NCBI RefSeq assembly: GCF_026625045.1
Contig: NZ_CP113089.1
Location: 1,860,001 to 1,924,000 of the forward strand
Origin: Microcella daejeonensis
GTDB lineage: Bacteria; Actinomycetota; Actinomycetes; Actinomycetales; Microbacteriaceae
Length of the DNA stretch: 64,000 nt
Direction of reading: 5' to 3'
Below are positions 56,573 to 64,000 of this stretch, one piece after another. Below the pieces are notes generated by a model. The model was not told the DNA's origin. It saw only the letters and a program-made list of their open reading frames with translations, and ran no database searches. Numbering within the stretch: position 1 is the stretch's first letter; every line of letters begins with the position of its first letter. The position numbers and the translations under genes were made by a program.

Positions 56573-57985
56573 GTGCACGACATGCCCCTCACGACGCCGC
56601 GCGCGCTGCGGCCCCTCGTCTCGCCGCAGTACCGGCGGCTGGCAGCCGGCCTCGCCCTGTCGCTCTTCGGCACCGGCGTGTGGCTGGTGGCCGTCGTCTT
56701 CCAGCTGCTCGCGCTCGGGGGCGGACCGAGCGACCTCTCGTTCGTGGCGACGGGCGGCAGCATCGGTCTCATCGCCGCGGTGCTCGTGGGCGGGGTCGTG
56801 GCCGACCGCGTCCCTCAGAAGCGCATCCTCGTCGCGCTCGAGATCATCAAATCGCTCGGCGTCGCGGCCGTCGCCGCCCTCGCGCTCACCGGCCTCGTCG
56901 AGATCTGGCACCTCGCGCTGCTCTCCCTGCTGCTGGGCGCCGCCGACGGCTTCTTCTACCCGGCGTACTCGGCCTGGCTGCCCGCGCTGCTGCCGGCGGA
57001 GGAGCTGCTCGCCGCCAACGGGATCGAGGGCGTGCTCCGGCCCGCGGTCATGCAGGCGGCGGGGCCCGCCGCCGCGGCGGCGGCGATCGGTGCGGCATCG
57101 CCGGGGGTCGCGCTCGTGGTGGTGGCCGTGTCGCAGGCGATCGCCGCGGTCATCCTGCTCTCCATGCGCACCACCCCCGTGCGGCGCGACGCCGACGCGG
57201 AGCCCGTGCACCCGCTGCGCGCGCTCTGGAGGGACCTCGCCGCGGGCGTGCGCTACATGCTGCTCACCCGCTGGCTGCTCGTGACGCTCGTCTACGCCTG
57301 CGCGCTCATCCTCGTCATCATGGGCCCGATCGAGGTGCTGCTGCCCTTCGCCGTGCGCGACCAGACCGGGGGAGGGGAGGGAGCGTTCGCCCTCGCGATC
57401 GCGGCCTTCGGCGTCGGCGGGGCGGCGGGCTCTCTCGCGGTCTCATCGATGCGCCTGCCCCGGCGGTACCTCACTCTCATGATCCTCGCGTGGGGCGTCG
57501 GCTGCGCGCCGCTCGCGGTCATCGGGCTCACCGAGCAGCTCTGGGTCATGGTGATCGCGCTCCTCGTCTGCGGCGCGCTGTTCTCGGGCGCCGGCGTGCT
57601 GTGGGGAACCCTGCTGCAGCGACGCGTGCCTCCGGCGATGCTCGGGCGGGTGTCGAGTCTCGACTTCTTCGTGTCGCTCGCCCTCATGCCCGTCTCGATG
57701 GCGGTCGCCGGCCCGATCGGCGAGGCCATCGGGCTCACCGCGGCCTTCCTCATCGCCGGTCTCGTGCCGCCGGCGCTCGCGGCTCTCGCCCTGCTCATCG
57801 GGCGGCTCGGCGCCGATGAGCTCGCGAACCCGCTCACCGCCCTCGGGCCGGACGGCGGCGACGCCGAGGCGTCGGGCACCGAGGCGCAGACTCCCAGCGC
57901 CCCGCCCGGCATCCCGGTCACCGGCCCGGCCGTCAGCGCGCGCCTGCAGCCTCCCGTCGACGAGCCGAACCCGCCGAGCCCCTAG
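56573..57985 (+). CDS. MFS transporter (DHA3-type exporter)
   Basis: The 470-residue protein has about twelve membrane helices (the first about 25-50) and motif A GGVVADRVPQKR. A 60-residue Pro/Gly-rich hydrophilic tail follows the last helix. The GTG start at 56573 has an in-frame ATG nine bases on. It stands alone, and the substrate is unknown. A -10-like TACAGT lies at 56526-56531. Confidence 0.83.
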   Translation: MHDMPLTTPRALRPLVSPQYRRLAAGLALSLFGTGVWLVAVVFQLLALGGGPSDLSFVATGGSIGLIAAVLVGGVVADRVPQKRILVALEIIKSLGVAAVAALALTGLVEIWHLALLSLLLGAADGFFYPAYSAWLPALLPAEELLAANGIEGVLRPAVMQAAGPAAAAAAIGAASPGVALVVVAVSQAIAAVILLSMRTTPVRRDADAEPVHPLRALWRDLAAGVRYMLLTRWLLVTLVYACALILVIMGPIEVLLPFAVRDQTGGGEGAFALAIAAFGVGGAAGSLAVSSMRLPRRYLTLMILAWGVGCAPLAVIGLTEQLWVMVIALLVCGALFSGAGVLWGTLLQRRVPPAMLGRVSSLDFFVSLALMPVSMAVAGPIGEAIGLTAAFLIAGLVPPALAALALLIGRLGADELANPLTALGPDGGDAEASGTEAQTPSAPPGIPVTGPAVSARLQPPVDEPNPPSP

Positions 57986-58192
57986 CGCACCCGGGTGTCC
58001 ACTCGGGGGTCGATCGGCCTCCGCGCGCTGTGAATGCGTCGGTGCCCGGCGCATGCTCGGCCCGCTGCCGGGCGATGCCCGGGGGCCGTCCAGCGACACG
58101 CCCGTACTGCCCCCCTACCGTCAGGGATGCGCGGTCACTCGACCGCGGGGGCGCCCCCGGCGCCCGACCTCTCACGAGAGAAGAGTCCCATC

Positions 58193-58591
58193 ATGGCCAC
58201 CATCGTCGAAACCGCCGTCTCCGCCGGCTCGTTCACCACCCTCGTCGCCGCCGTCACGGCCGCCGACCTCGTCGACACCCTCAACAGCGACGGCCCCTTC
58301 ACGGTCTTCGCCCCGACCGACGAGGCCTTCGCCGCCCTCCCCGAGGGCACCGTCGAGGCCCTCCTCGCCGACATCCCCAAGCTGACCGAGATCCTCACCT
58401 TCCACGTCGTGGCCGGTGCGGTCCACGCCGGCGACATCACCGACGGCCTCGCCGCGGCGACCGTCAACGGCAAGGAGCTGCACTTCTCGACCGCCGACGG
58501 CGTCACCGTCAACGGCGCGAAGGTCGTCACGGCCGACATCGTGTGCGACAACGGCGTGATCCACGTCATCGACGCGGTGCTGCTGCCGTAG
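58193..58591 (+). CDS. Fasciclin (FAS1) domain protein without signal peptide
   Basis: The 132 residues form a single fasciclin domain ([65 protein letters not shown]). FAS1 proteins are normally exported adhesins, but here the start gives a bare domain with no signal segment. The ATG has GAGAGAAGAG upstream and a -10-like TACCGT at 58116-58121. An export route, if any, would need another mechanism. A terminator follows the stop. Confidence 0.85.
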   Translation: MATIVETAVSAGSFTTLVAAVTAADLVDTLNSDGPFTVFAPTDEAFAALPEGTVEALLADIPKLTEILTFHVVAGAVHAGDITDGLAAATVNGKELHFSTADGVTVNGAKVVTADIVCDNGVIHVIDAVLLP

Positions 58592-58608
58592 TCGTTCCGA
58601 GAACGCGG

Positions 58609-58641
58609 AAGAGGCGGGCCCCCGGTGGGGGCCCGCCTCTT
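58609..58641. terminator. Bidirectional intrinsic terminator
   Basis: AAGAGGCGGGCCCC (58609-58622) pairs perfectly with GGGGCCCGCCTCTT (58628-58641) around a short loop. It lies between the fasciclin gene and the convergent yceI gene and can stop both. Confidence 0.85.
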
Positions 58642-58674
58642 CTCATGCGCGCGCCGGGAGGCGCGCCATCCTGA

Positions 58675-59232
58675 TCAGGCCTCGAGCGCGAACTGAGCGT
58701 CGATGGTGATGGTGACCTCGTCGCCGAGCAGGAAGCCGCCGGCCTCGAGCGGGGCGTTCCAGCTCACGCCGAAGTCGTGGCGGTTGATGACCGTGGTGCC
58801 GTTGGCGGCGGCCTTGGTGGCGCCCCACGGGTCCTTCGCGATGCCGGCGAACTCGCCCTTCAGGGTGACGGGCTTGGTGACGCCGCGCAGGGTCAGCTCG
58901 CCGTCGAGCAGCATCGCGTCGCCCTCGACGCGGATGCCGGTGGAGCGGAAGGTCATCGTCGGGAACTCGTCCGGCGCGAAGAAGTCGTTGCTGCGCAGGT
59001 GCTGGTCGCGGTCCTTGTTGTTGGTGTTGATCGACTTGACGTCGATGGTGACCTCGACGGAGGAGTCGAGGGGCTTCTCGGCGGCGTGCACCACGCCCTC
59101 GACGGTCTCGAAGGCGCCGCGCACCTTGCTGATGGCGAGGTGGCGCACGGTGAAGCCGACCTCGGTGTGGGTGGGGTCGAGCTTCCAGGTTCCGGCGACG
59201 TACCCGGGGATGCTCTCGGCGGTGATGGTCAT
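58675..59232 (-). CDS. YceI-family lipid-binding protein
   Basis: The 185-residue protein has the YceI lipocalin-like fold: GTWKLDPTHTEVGFTVRHLAIS, FETVEGVVHA, IDVKSINTNNKDRDQHLRSNDFF and the C-terminal LLGDEVTITIDAQF. It probably binds isoprenoid or fatty acid-like ligands. No signal peptide is visible, so it is likely cytoplasmic, as usual in Actinobacteria. The ATG follows AAGGAGTC. An AT-rich palindrome upstream (59290-59307) probably governs it. Confidence 0.9.
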   Translation of the reverse strand: MTITAESIPGYVAGTWKLDPTHTEVGFTVRHLAISKVRGAFETVEGVVHAAEKPLDSSVEVTIDVKSINTNNKDRDQHLRSNDFFAPDEFPTMTFRSTGIRVEGDAMLLDGELTLRGVTKPVTLKGEFAGIAKDPWGATKAAANGTTVINRHDFGVSWNAPLEAGGFLLGDEVTITIDAQFALEA

Positions 59233-59289
59233 GAGTGACTCCTTGCGTGTCGGTGCGATGGTCAGGAGGAGCGCCCGCGGACGCGCCGG

Positions 59290-59307
59290 TCTATACAGTT
59301 GCATAGA
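59290..59307. promoter_or_regulatory. AT-rich imperfect palindrome upstream of yceI
   Basis: TCTAT (59290-59294) and ATAGA (59303-59307) flank an 8-bp spacer (ACAGTTGC) in a region that is otherwise over 70% GC. The sequence resembles MarR-type operators and contains a TATA-like -10 for the minus strand. No regulator gene is next to it. Confidence 0.45.
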
Positions 59308-59369
59308 TAATCCGGGTATTCCCGATCCACAGGTTTTTCCCGTCGTGCCGGGTGCGGTTCACTGGGGGT

Positions 59370-60932
59370 GTGACCATCGCGCCGCTCGACGACTCCGCCC
59401 GCGCCCTCGTCGACCGGTTGCGCGACGACCTGGTCGCGGCCGAGTACACGGTCGACGCGCTGCGCGGTCTGTGGGGCGACGAGGCGGATGCCGCTCTCGC
59501 GCGCGCCGACCGCGTGCCCGCCCGGCGGGCGCTCACGGCCCTCGACCCGGTGCCGCCCGCTGCGGTCCTCGCCGCCCTCCACCTCCTCGGCGATCCGGTC
59601 GACGAGCAGGATCTGGCGCGAGCCCTGCCCGCCCTCGGCGTCGAGGGCGCGGTCGCGCTCGGGCTCGTCGCGGTCGCCGAGGGCCGAGCCGTGCCGCTGC
59701 TCGATCTGCGCCCGTACGCCGCGCTCGACGCGGGCGGCACGGCCTCCTGGTGGATCGTCTCCGACCTCGGCGAGCAGCACCGCAGCGGCGCGCTGCCCGC
59801 CGACCACGTGCTGGGGGTCGGCGGCGCCTCGCTGACCCTCGCCGGTCTCATCCCGACCTCGCCGGCCGAGCGCGTGCTCGACCTCGGTACCGGCTGCGGC
59901 ATCCAGTCGCTGCACGCCGTGCGCCATGCGCGCGCCGTCGTCGCCACCGACGTCTCGGAGCGCGCCCTGCGGCTCGCGGCCATCACGCTGCGCCTGGCCG
60001 GGGCGGAGGCGGTCGCCGAGCGCGTCGAGCTGCGCCACGGCGACCTCTACGCGCCCGTCGCCGGTGAGCGGTTCGACCGCATCGTGTCGAACCCGCCCTT
60101 CGTCATCACCCCGCGCGGGGCCGGGGTCACGCAGTACGAGTACCGCGACGGCGGTCGTATCGGCGACGGCATCGTCGAGGAGGTCGTGCGCGGGGCGGCC
60201 GAGCACCTGGTCGAGGGCGGCACCGCGCACCTGCTCGGCAACTGGGAGTACCGCGACGCCCTCGGCGGCGACGGGCTCGCGCGCGTGCGGCGCTGGGTCG
60301 AGGAGGCGGGGCTCGACGCCTGGATCGTCGAGCGCGAGCGGCAGAGCCCCGCGCAGTACGCCGAGACGTGGATCCGCGACGGCGGCACGCTCGTCGGCAG
60401 CGCCGACTTCGAGCGCCTCGCGGGGGAGTGGCTCGACGACTTCGCCGCCCGCGGGGTCACGGGCGTCGGCTTCGGCTACGTCGTGCTGCGCCGCCCGCGT
60501 GCCGGAGCGCCGGCGCCGCTGCGGCGCACCGAGCGGCTGCCCGACCCGCTGGGCGCCGCGCCCACGGGCATCGGCGACCACCTCATGGCGGGAATCGCCG
60601 CACACGACGCGACCGCGCACCTCGACGACGCGGCGCTCGCCGAGCTGCGGCTGCACGTGGCGGGCGACGTCACCGAGGAGCGGCACCAGTGGCCGGGCGC
60701 CGAGGGGCCCACGGTGATCCGGCTGCGGCAGGGCGGCGGCTTCGGCCGCGTCGTCGAGGCGGATGCCGCTCTCGCCGGCCTCGTCGGCGCCTGCGACGGC
60801 GAGCTCTCGATCGGGCGCATCATCGGCGCGCTCGCCGCGCTGCTCGAGGTCGACGAGCTCGCGCTCAGCGCCGAGCTGCTGCCGACCGTGCGCGAGCTGC
60901 TGCTGACGGGGATGCTGCTGCTCGAGCCCTGA
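59370..60932 (+). CDS. Class I SAM methyltransferase (DUF7059-type N-terminus)
   Basis: The 520-residue protein has an N-terminal winged-helix-like region (1-140), then a Rossmann methyltransferase domain (about 145-330) with RVLDLGTGCGIQSL (SAM binding) and VSNPPFVITPRG (N6-adenine/RsmC-like NPPF). A C-terminal beta-rich region (about 375-520) follows. NPPF points to amino or nitrogen methylation, maybe of a ribosomal or RNA target. GTG 59370 is chosen because the N-terminal family begins there. The target is unknown. Confidence 0.8.
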   Translation: MTIAPLDDSARALVDRLRDDLVAAEYTVDALRGLWGDEADAALARADRVPARRALTALDPVPPAAVLAALHLLGDPVDEQDLARALPALGVEGAVALGLVAVAEGRAVPLLDLRPYAALDAGGTASWWIVSDLGEQHRSGALPADHVLGVGGASLTLAGLIPTSPAERVLDLGTGCGIQSLHAVRHARAVVATDVSERALRLAAITLRLAGAEAVAERVELRHGDLYAPVAGERFDRIVSNPPFVITPRGAGVTQYEYRDGGRIGDGIVEEVVRGAAEHLVEGGTAHLLGNWEYRDALGGDGLARVRRWVEEAGLDAWIVERERQSPAQYAETWIRDGGTLVGSADFERLAGEWLDDFAARGVTGVGFGYVVLRRPRAGAPAPLRRTERLPDPLGAAPTGIGDHLMAGIAAHDATAHLDDAALAELRLHVAGDVTEERHQWPGAEGPTVIRLRQGGGFGRVVEADAALAGLVGACDGELSIGRIIGALAALLEVDELALSAELLPTVRELLLTGMLLLEP

Positions 60933-60977
60933 GCGGATCGGGGCTCACGCGGAGGTGGCCCGCGAGGTCGCGGCGCC

Positions 60978-61847
60978 TCAGACCGTCGCCGCGTCGCCGC
61001 GCGGCCGCGGCCGGTCCCGCCGCCAGCGCGGCACCGCGATGAGGATCGCCGCGGCGCTCAGCGCGATGCCGAGCTGGCCGAAGGCCCAGCCCGCCGCGGT
61101 CGTCGTCGCGCCGCCGAGCGCGAGCACGTCGCCGAGCTCCTGCGCGACGACGAAGGCGGGAGCCCCCGAGGCGACGACGATCACGCTGCCGAGCATGGCG
61201 GCGAGCACCGTCAGCCGTCGGGCGGGCAGCAGCCGATCGAGCGCGGGGCCGGTGCGCAGCCCGGCGACGGCGACGAGCAGGGCGAGCACGACGGCGAGAA
61301 CCGCCCACAGCACGACGCCGACGATGAATCCCGAGCTGCCGACGCCGCCCCAGCGCGCGTAGATCTCGCTGAGCGGGATGCCCGGCGCGAGCTGCTGAGG
61401 AATGCCGGCGAGCAGCACGCCGAGGCCGAGCGCCGCGAGTGCGATGAGGCCCGCGGCGAGCATCCCGCCCACGATGCGCCGGTCGGCCGGAGCGCGCACG
61501 GGCCCCTCGTCGCCGCTGCCGCCGATCTCGTGCCCCTGCGCGTCGAGGATGCGGATGCGCGGCGCGGCGCCCGCGAGCACGCCGGCCTCCGCTCCCGAGG
61601 CGACCCGTTCGAGCCGGCGCACGCCGGCCCCGATGGCGAGCACGTTGAGCACGCCGCCGGCGATGAGCAGCAGGAGGCCGAGGAAGGGCGCCGCGGCACC
61701 CCATCCGACCATCACCGCGGCGATCGGCTCGGGCGTGCCCGGTGCGATCGCGGCCGACCAGGAGGGCGAGCTGAACCACGCGACGAAGAGCAGCGGAGCC
61801 AGCAGCAGGCAGGCGAGTCCTGCGCGGAGGAGGGCGAGCGCGCGCAT
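60978..61847 (-). CDS. Six-helix membrane protein, unknown function
   Basis: The 289-residue protein has an N-terminal membrane segment (about 5-27) and further ones at about 45-65, 125-150, 175-200, 210-230 and 245-270. The loop between helices 2 and 3 is charged. GAAGGAG precedes the ATG. It is divergent from the aldo/keto reductase, with a gap of 79 bp. I do not recognise the family. Confidence 0.7.
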   Translation of the reverse strand: MRALALLRAGLACLLLAPLLFVAWFSSPSWSAAIAPGTPEPIAAVMVGWGAAAPFLGLLLLIAGGVLNVLAIGAGVRRLERVASGAEAGVLAGAAPRIRILDAQGHEIGGSGDEGPVRAPADRRIVGGMLAAGLIALAALGLGVLLAGIPQQLAPGIPLSEIYARWGGVGSSGFIVGVVLWAVLAVVLALLVAVAGLRTGPALDRLLPARRLTVLAAMLGSVIVVASGAPAFVVAQELGDVLALGGATTTAAGWAFGQLGIALSAAAILIAVPRWRRDRPRPRGDAATV

Positions 61848-61926
61848 GGGAGTCTCCTTCGTGCCGATTCGGATCGGGGACCGGCATGCGACACGATAGC
61901 GAGACCGTCTGAACCGAGGAGAGTCC

Positions 61927-62946
61927 ATGAAGAAGCGTTTGCTCGGCCGTACCGGCACCGTCGTCAGCGAGGTCGCCCTCGGCACCATGACCTTCGGCAT
62001 GGAGGCCGACGAGGCCGAGAGCCACGCGATGCTCGACGCCTTCGCCGCCGCGGGCGGCACGCTCATCGACACCGCCGACGTCTACAGCCGCGGCGTGAGC
62101 GAGAGCATCATCGGCCGCTGGCTCGCCGCGAACCCCGATCAGGCCGAGGTCATGGTCATCGCCTCGAAGTCCCGGTTCCCGATGGGGGAGGACGCCAACG
62201 ACCTCGGCAGCTCGCGCCGTCACCTGCGTCGCGCCATCGAGGCCTCGCGGCAGCGGCTAGGGGTGGACTGCCTCGACCTGTTCCAGTTGCACGCCTGGGA
62301 TCCGCTGACGCCACTGGAGGAGACCCTCTCGGCGATCGACGACGAGATCCGCGCCGGCCGCATCGGCTACTGGGGCGTGTCGAACTTCACCGGCTGGCAG
62401 CTCACCAAGGCCGTGCACCTCGCCGCCGCGCGCGGCATGGACGCCCCCGTCACCATCCAGCCGCAGTACTCGCTGCTCTCGCGCGAGATCGAGTTCGAGA
62501 TCGTTCCCGCGGCGCTCGACGCCGGCGTGGGCCTGCTGCCCTGGGGCCCGCTCGCGGGCGGCTGGCTGACGGCCAAGTACCGCCGCGACGCCGCCCCGAC
62601 GGGCGCGACGCGCCTCGGCGAGAACCCCGATCGCGGCATGGAGGCCTACGCGCGCCGTTCGGCCGATGAGCGCACCTGGGCGGTGCTGGATGCCCTGCAG
62701 GCGATCGCCGACGAGCACGCCGCACCGCCCGCCTCGATCGCGCTCGCGTGGCTGCAGGGCCGCCCGGGCATGACCTCGGTGATCCTCGGCGCCCGCACCG
62801 TCGCGCAGCTCGAGCAGAACCTCGCCGCCGGGGCGGTCGAGCTGACCGCCGAGCAGACGGCACGTCTCGACGCGGCGAGCGCGCCGGCCGCCCCCGACTA
62901 CCCCTACGGCGAACTCGGCGTGGAGCAGCGGGCCCGCCGCTTCTAG
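61927..62946 (+). CDS. Aldo/keto reductase
   Basis: The 339-residue NADP(H) oxidoreductase has the TIM barrel motifs: GTMTFG, DTADVYSRGVSE (Asp and Tyr), the catalytic Lys in VIASKSRF, HAWDPLTPLEETL and the cofactor-binding SVILGARTVAQLEQN. This matches the AKR11/AKR12-like group. GGAGAG lies before the ATG. The DUF3097 gene begins 17 nt after the stop. The substrate is not predictable. Confidence 0.9.
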   Translation: MKKRLLGRTGTVVSEVALGTMTFGMEADEAESHAMLDAFAAAGGTLIDTADVYSRGVSESIIGRWLAANPDQAEVMVIASKSRFPMGEDANDLGSSRRHLRRAIEASRQRLGVDCLDLFQLHAWDPLTPLEETLSAIDDEIRAGRIGYWGVSNFTGWQLTKAVHLAAARGMDAPVTIQPQYSLLSREIEFEIVPAALDAGVGLLPWGPLAGGWLTAKYRRDAAPTGATRLGENPDRGMEAYARRSADERTWAVLDALQAIADEHAAPPASIALAWLQGRPGMTSVILGARTVAQLEQNLAAGAVELTAEQTARLDAASAPAAPDYPYGELGVEQRARRF

Positions 62947-62951
62947 TCGAG

Positions 62952-62957
62952 TACGGT
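62952..62957 (+). promoter_or_regulatory. Candidate -10 element of the DUF3097 gene (leaderless)
   Basis: TACGGT is followed by 6 nt (CGCGGG) and the GTG at 62964. It gives this gene its own start even though it closely follows the reductase. Confidence 0.5.
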
Positions 62958-62963
62958 CGCGGG

Positions 62964-63797
62964 GTGGATCGTTACGGCTCGGACGTGCTCGGCGGCGACT
63001 GGCGGGCGGCGGGTCGCCGGGCGGTGCCGCAGGTGCCGGCCGAGCGAGGGCTCGTGGTCGAGCTGCCCGACTCGGGCTTCGTCGGCGCCGTCGTCGGCGT
63101 CGAGGCCGGCAACGTGCACCTCGAGGATCGCGCCGGCCGGGTGCGGGGCTTCCCCCTCGGGGCAGGGTTCCTCGTCGAGGGCGAGCCCGTCGTGCTCGTG
63201 CCTGCGGTCGCCGCCGCGGCGCCCGCGGCCCGCCAGCGCACCGCGAGCGGCTCCTTCGCCGTCGCCGACGCCCGCGCGCGCGTCGCCCGTGGCAGCCGCA
63301 TCTGGGTCGAGGGCCGGCACGACGCCGAGCTCGTCGAGCAGGTCTGGGGCGACGACCTGCGGGTCGAGGGCGTCGTCGTCGAGTACCTCGAGGGCGTCGA
63401 CCACCTCGCCGAGCGGCTGCGCGAGTTCGCGCCGGGCGTCGGGCGCCGGGTCGGCGTGCTCGTCGACCACTGGGTCGCCGGATCGAAGGAGGAGCGGCTC
63501 GCGCGCGAGGCGCTGCGCGGCGTGGATGCCCGCCACGTGCTCGTCGTCGGGCATCCGTTCATCGACGTCTGGCAGGCCGTGAAGCCGTCATCCGTCGGCA
63601 TCGAGGCCTGGCCCGTCGTGCCCAAGGGCGAGGAGTGGAAGACCGGCGTGCTGCGCCGCCTCGGCTGGCCCCACGCCACCCAGGCCGACACCGCGGCGGG
63701 ATGGCGGCGCATCCGTTCCCGCGTGCGGCACTTCGGCGATCTCGAGCCCGAGCTGCTCGGCCGGGTCGAGGAGCTCATCGACTTCGTCACCGCGTAG
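62964..63797 (+). CDS. DUF3097 family protein
   Basis: The 277-residue protein belongs to an Actinobacteria-specific family. The N-terminal part has VPAERGLVVELPDSGFVGAV and the C-terminal part carries VEGRHDAELVEQVWGDDL and VDHWVAGSKEERLA, a Toprim-like acidic layout (Glu in VEGRHD, Asp in VLVDHW) suggestive of nucleic acid processing. No activity is established. GTG 62964 is supported by the -10-like TACGGT 6 nt upstream. A terminator follows. Confidence 0.85.
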   Translation: MDRYGSDVLGGDWRAAGRRAVPQVPAERGLVVELPDSGFVGAVVGVEAGNVHLEDRAGRVRGFPLGAGFLVEGEPVVLVPAVAAAAPAARQRTASGSFAVADARARVARGSRIWVEGRHDAELVEQVWGDDLRVEGVVVEYLEGVDHLAERLREFAPGVGRRVGVLVDHWVAGSKEERLAREALRGVDARHVLVVGHPFIDVWQAVKPSSVGIEAWPVVPKGEEWKTGVLRRLGWPHATQADTAAGWRRIRSRVRHFGDLEPELLGRVEELIDFVTA

Positions 63798-63856
63798 CCC
63801 GTGCGGCGCGCGGCGCGCGCGGAGCATCCCGACGGATCGAACCGGCCCGGACATGA

Positions 63857-63890
63857 CGAAGGCCGCCCCGGCGAACCGGGACGGCCTTCG
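63857..63890. terminator. Bidirectional intrinsic terminator
   Basis: CGAAGGCCGCCCCGG (63857-63871) and CCGGGACGGCCTTCG (63876-63890) form a long stem with a GC-rich neck and the loop CGAA. It lies between the DUF3097 gene and the convergent cold-shock gene. Confidence 0.8.
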
Positions 63891-63939
63891 ATGCTCAGGT
63901 CGCGTGATCGCTCACGCGGGCCTGCTCAGTTCTGACGAA

Positions 63940-64000
63940 CTAGAGCGGGCGGATGTTCTCGGCCTGGAGGCCCTTGGGGCCCTGGGCGACGTCGAACTCG
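63940..64000 (-). CDS. cspA: Cold-shock protein, C-terminal end (partial)
   Basis: The frame entering from the right edge on the minus strand reads EFDVAQGPKGLQAENIRPL before a TAG at 63942-63940. This is the typical end of an actinobacterial CspA (the F-x-V-x-x-G-x-K-G-x-Q-A-x-N pattern). The rest of the gene lies beyond the window. Confidence 0.9.
   Translation of the reverse strand, partial: EFDVAQGPKGLQAENIRPL

Overview
The window reads as chromosomal DNA of a high-GC Gram-positive actinobacterium, most likely a member of the Microbacteriaceae. The reasons are the GC-rich codon usage, a GlgE-type glycogen pathway, the gatCAB amidotransferase, a DivIVA-type coiled-coil protein, small actinobacterial families (DUF3097, DUF7882-like, zinc-ribbon proteins) and many genes whose -10-like hexamer lies 6-7 nt before the start codon. 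This placement is inference from gene content. I recognised no rRNA, tRNA, CRISPR array, transposase or prophage.

Layout. 1-8700: a secreted lysozyme-like protein, a hydrolase, an AI-2E family permease, a very long DivIVA-like coiled-coil protein with about 21 perfect 11-residue repeats, and a membrane protein coupled to a thioredoxin-fold/TPR protein. 8700-20200: an alpha-glucan block with glgE-glgB facing glgP and, further on, glgX-ybaK. 20270-31640: housekeeping genes (cysteine desulfurase-mnmA, ligA, gatCA, gatB) with an esterase-like protein and a lipoprotein. 31640-33660: a visibly AT-richer insert with a small membrane protein and a PD-(D/E)XK-like protein. 34160-41770: regulators and a sugar-type ABC transporter bracketed by two related esterases and a PucR-like regulator. 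41780-53600: mixed accessory genes, including a PilZ-PilZ-LOV-GGDEF photoreceptor/diguanylate cyclase, a second YidC-like insertase, a NYN-LOTUS protein and small proteins. 53700-56450: a sigma factor/Asp23/FusB-like stress locus. 56570-64000: an exporter, fasciclin and YceI proteins, a methyltransferase, an aldo/keto reductase, DUF3097 and the end of a cold-shock gene.

The most unusual signal is a family of three palindromic elements, each exactly 87 bp, with 15-bp terminal inverted repeats and a divergent but still foldable interior (16266-16352, 17361-17447, 22762-22848). Two of them bracket a Vsr/DUF559-type nuclease gene, an arrangement resembling REP elements around their RAYT transposases. 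Other points to follow up are a chain of four hairpins between glgE and glgP that may be an unannotated RNA, the blue-light c-di-GMP protein, and the pure hendecad coiled coil.
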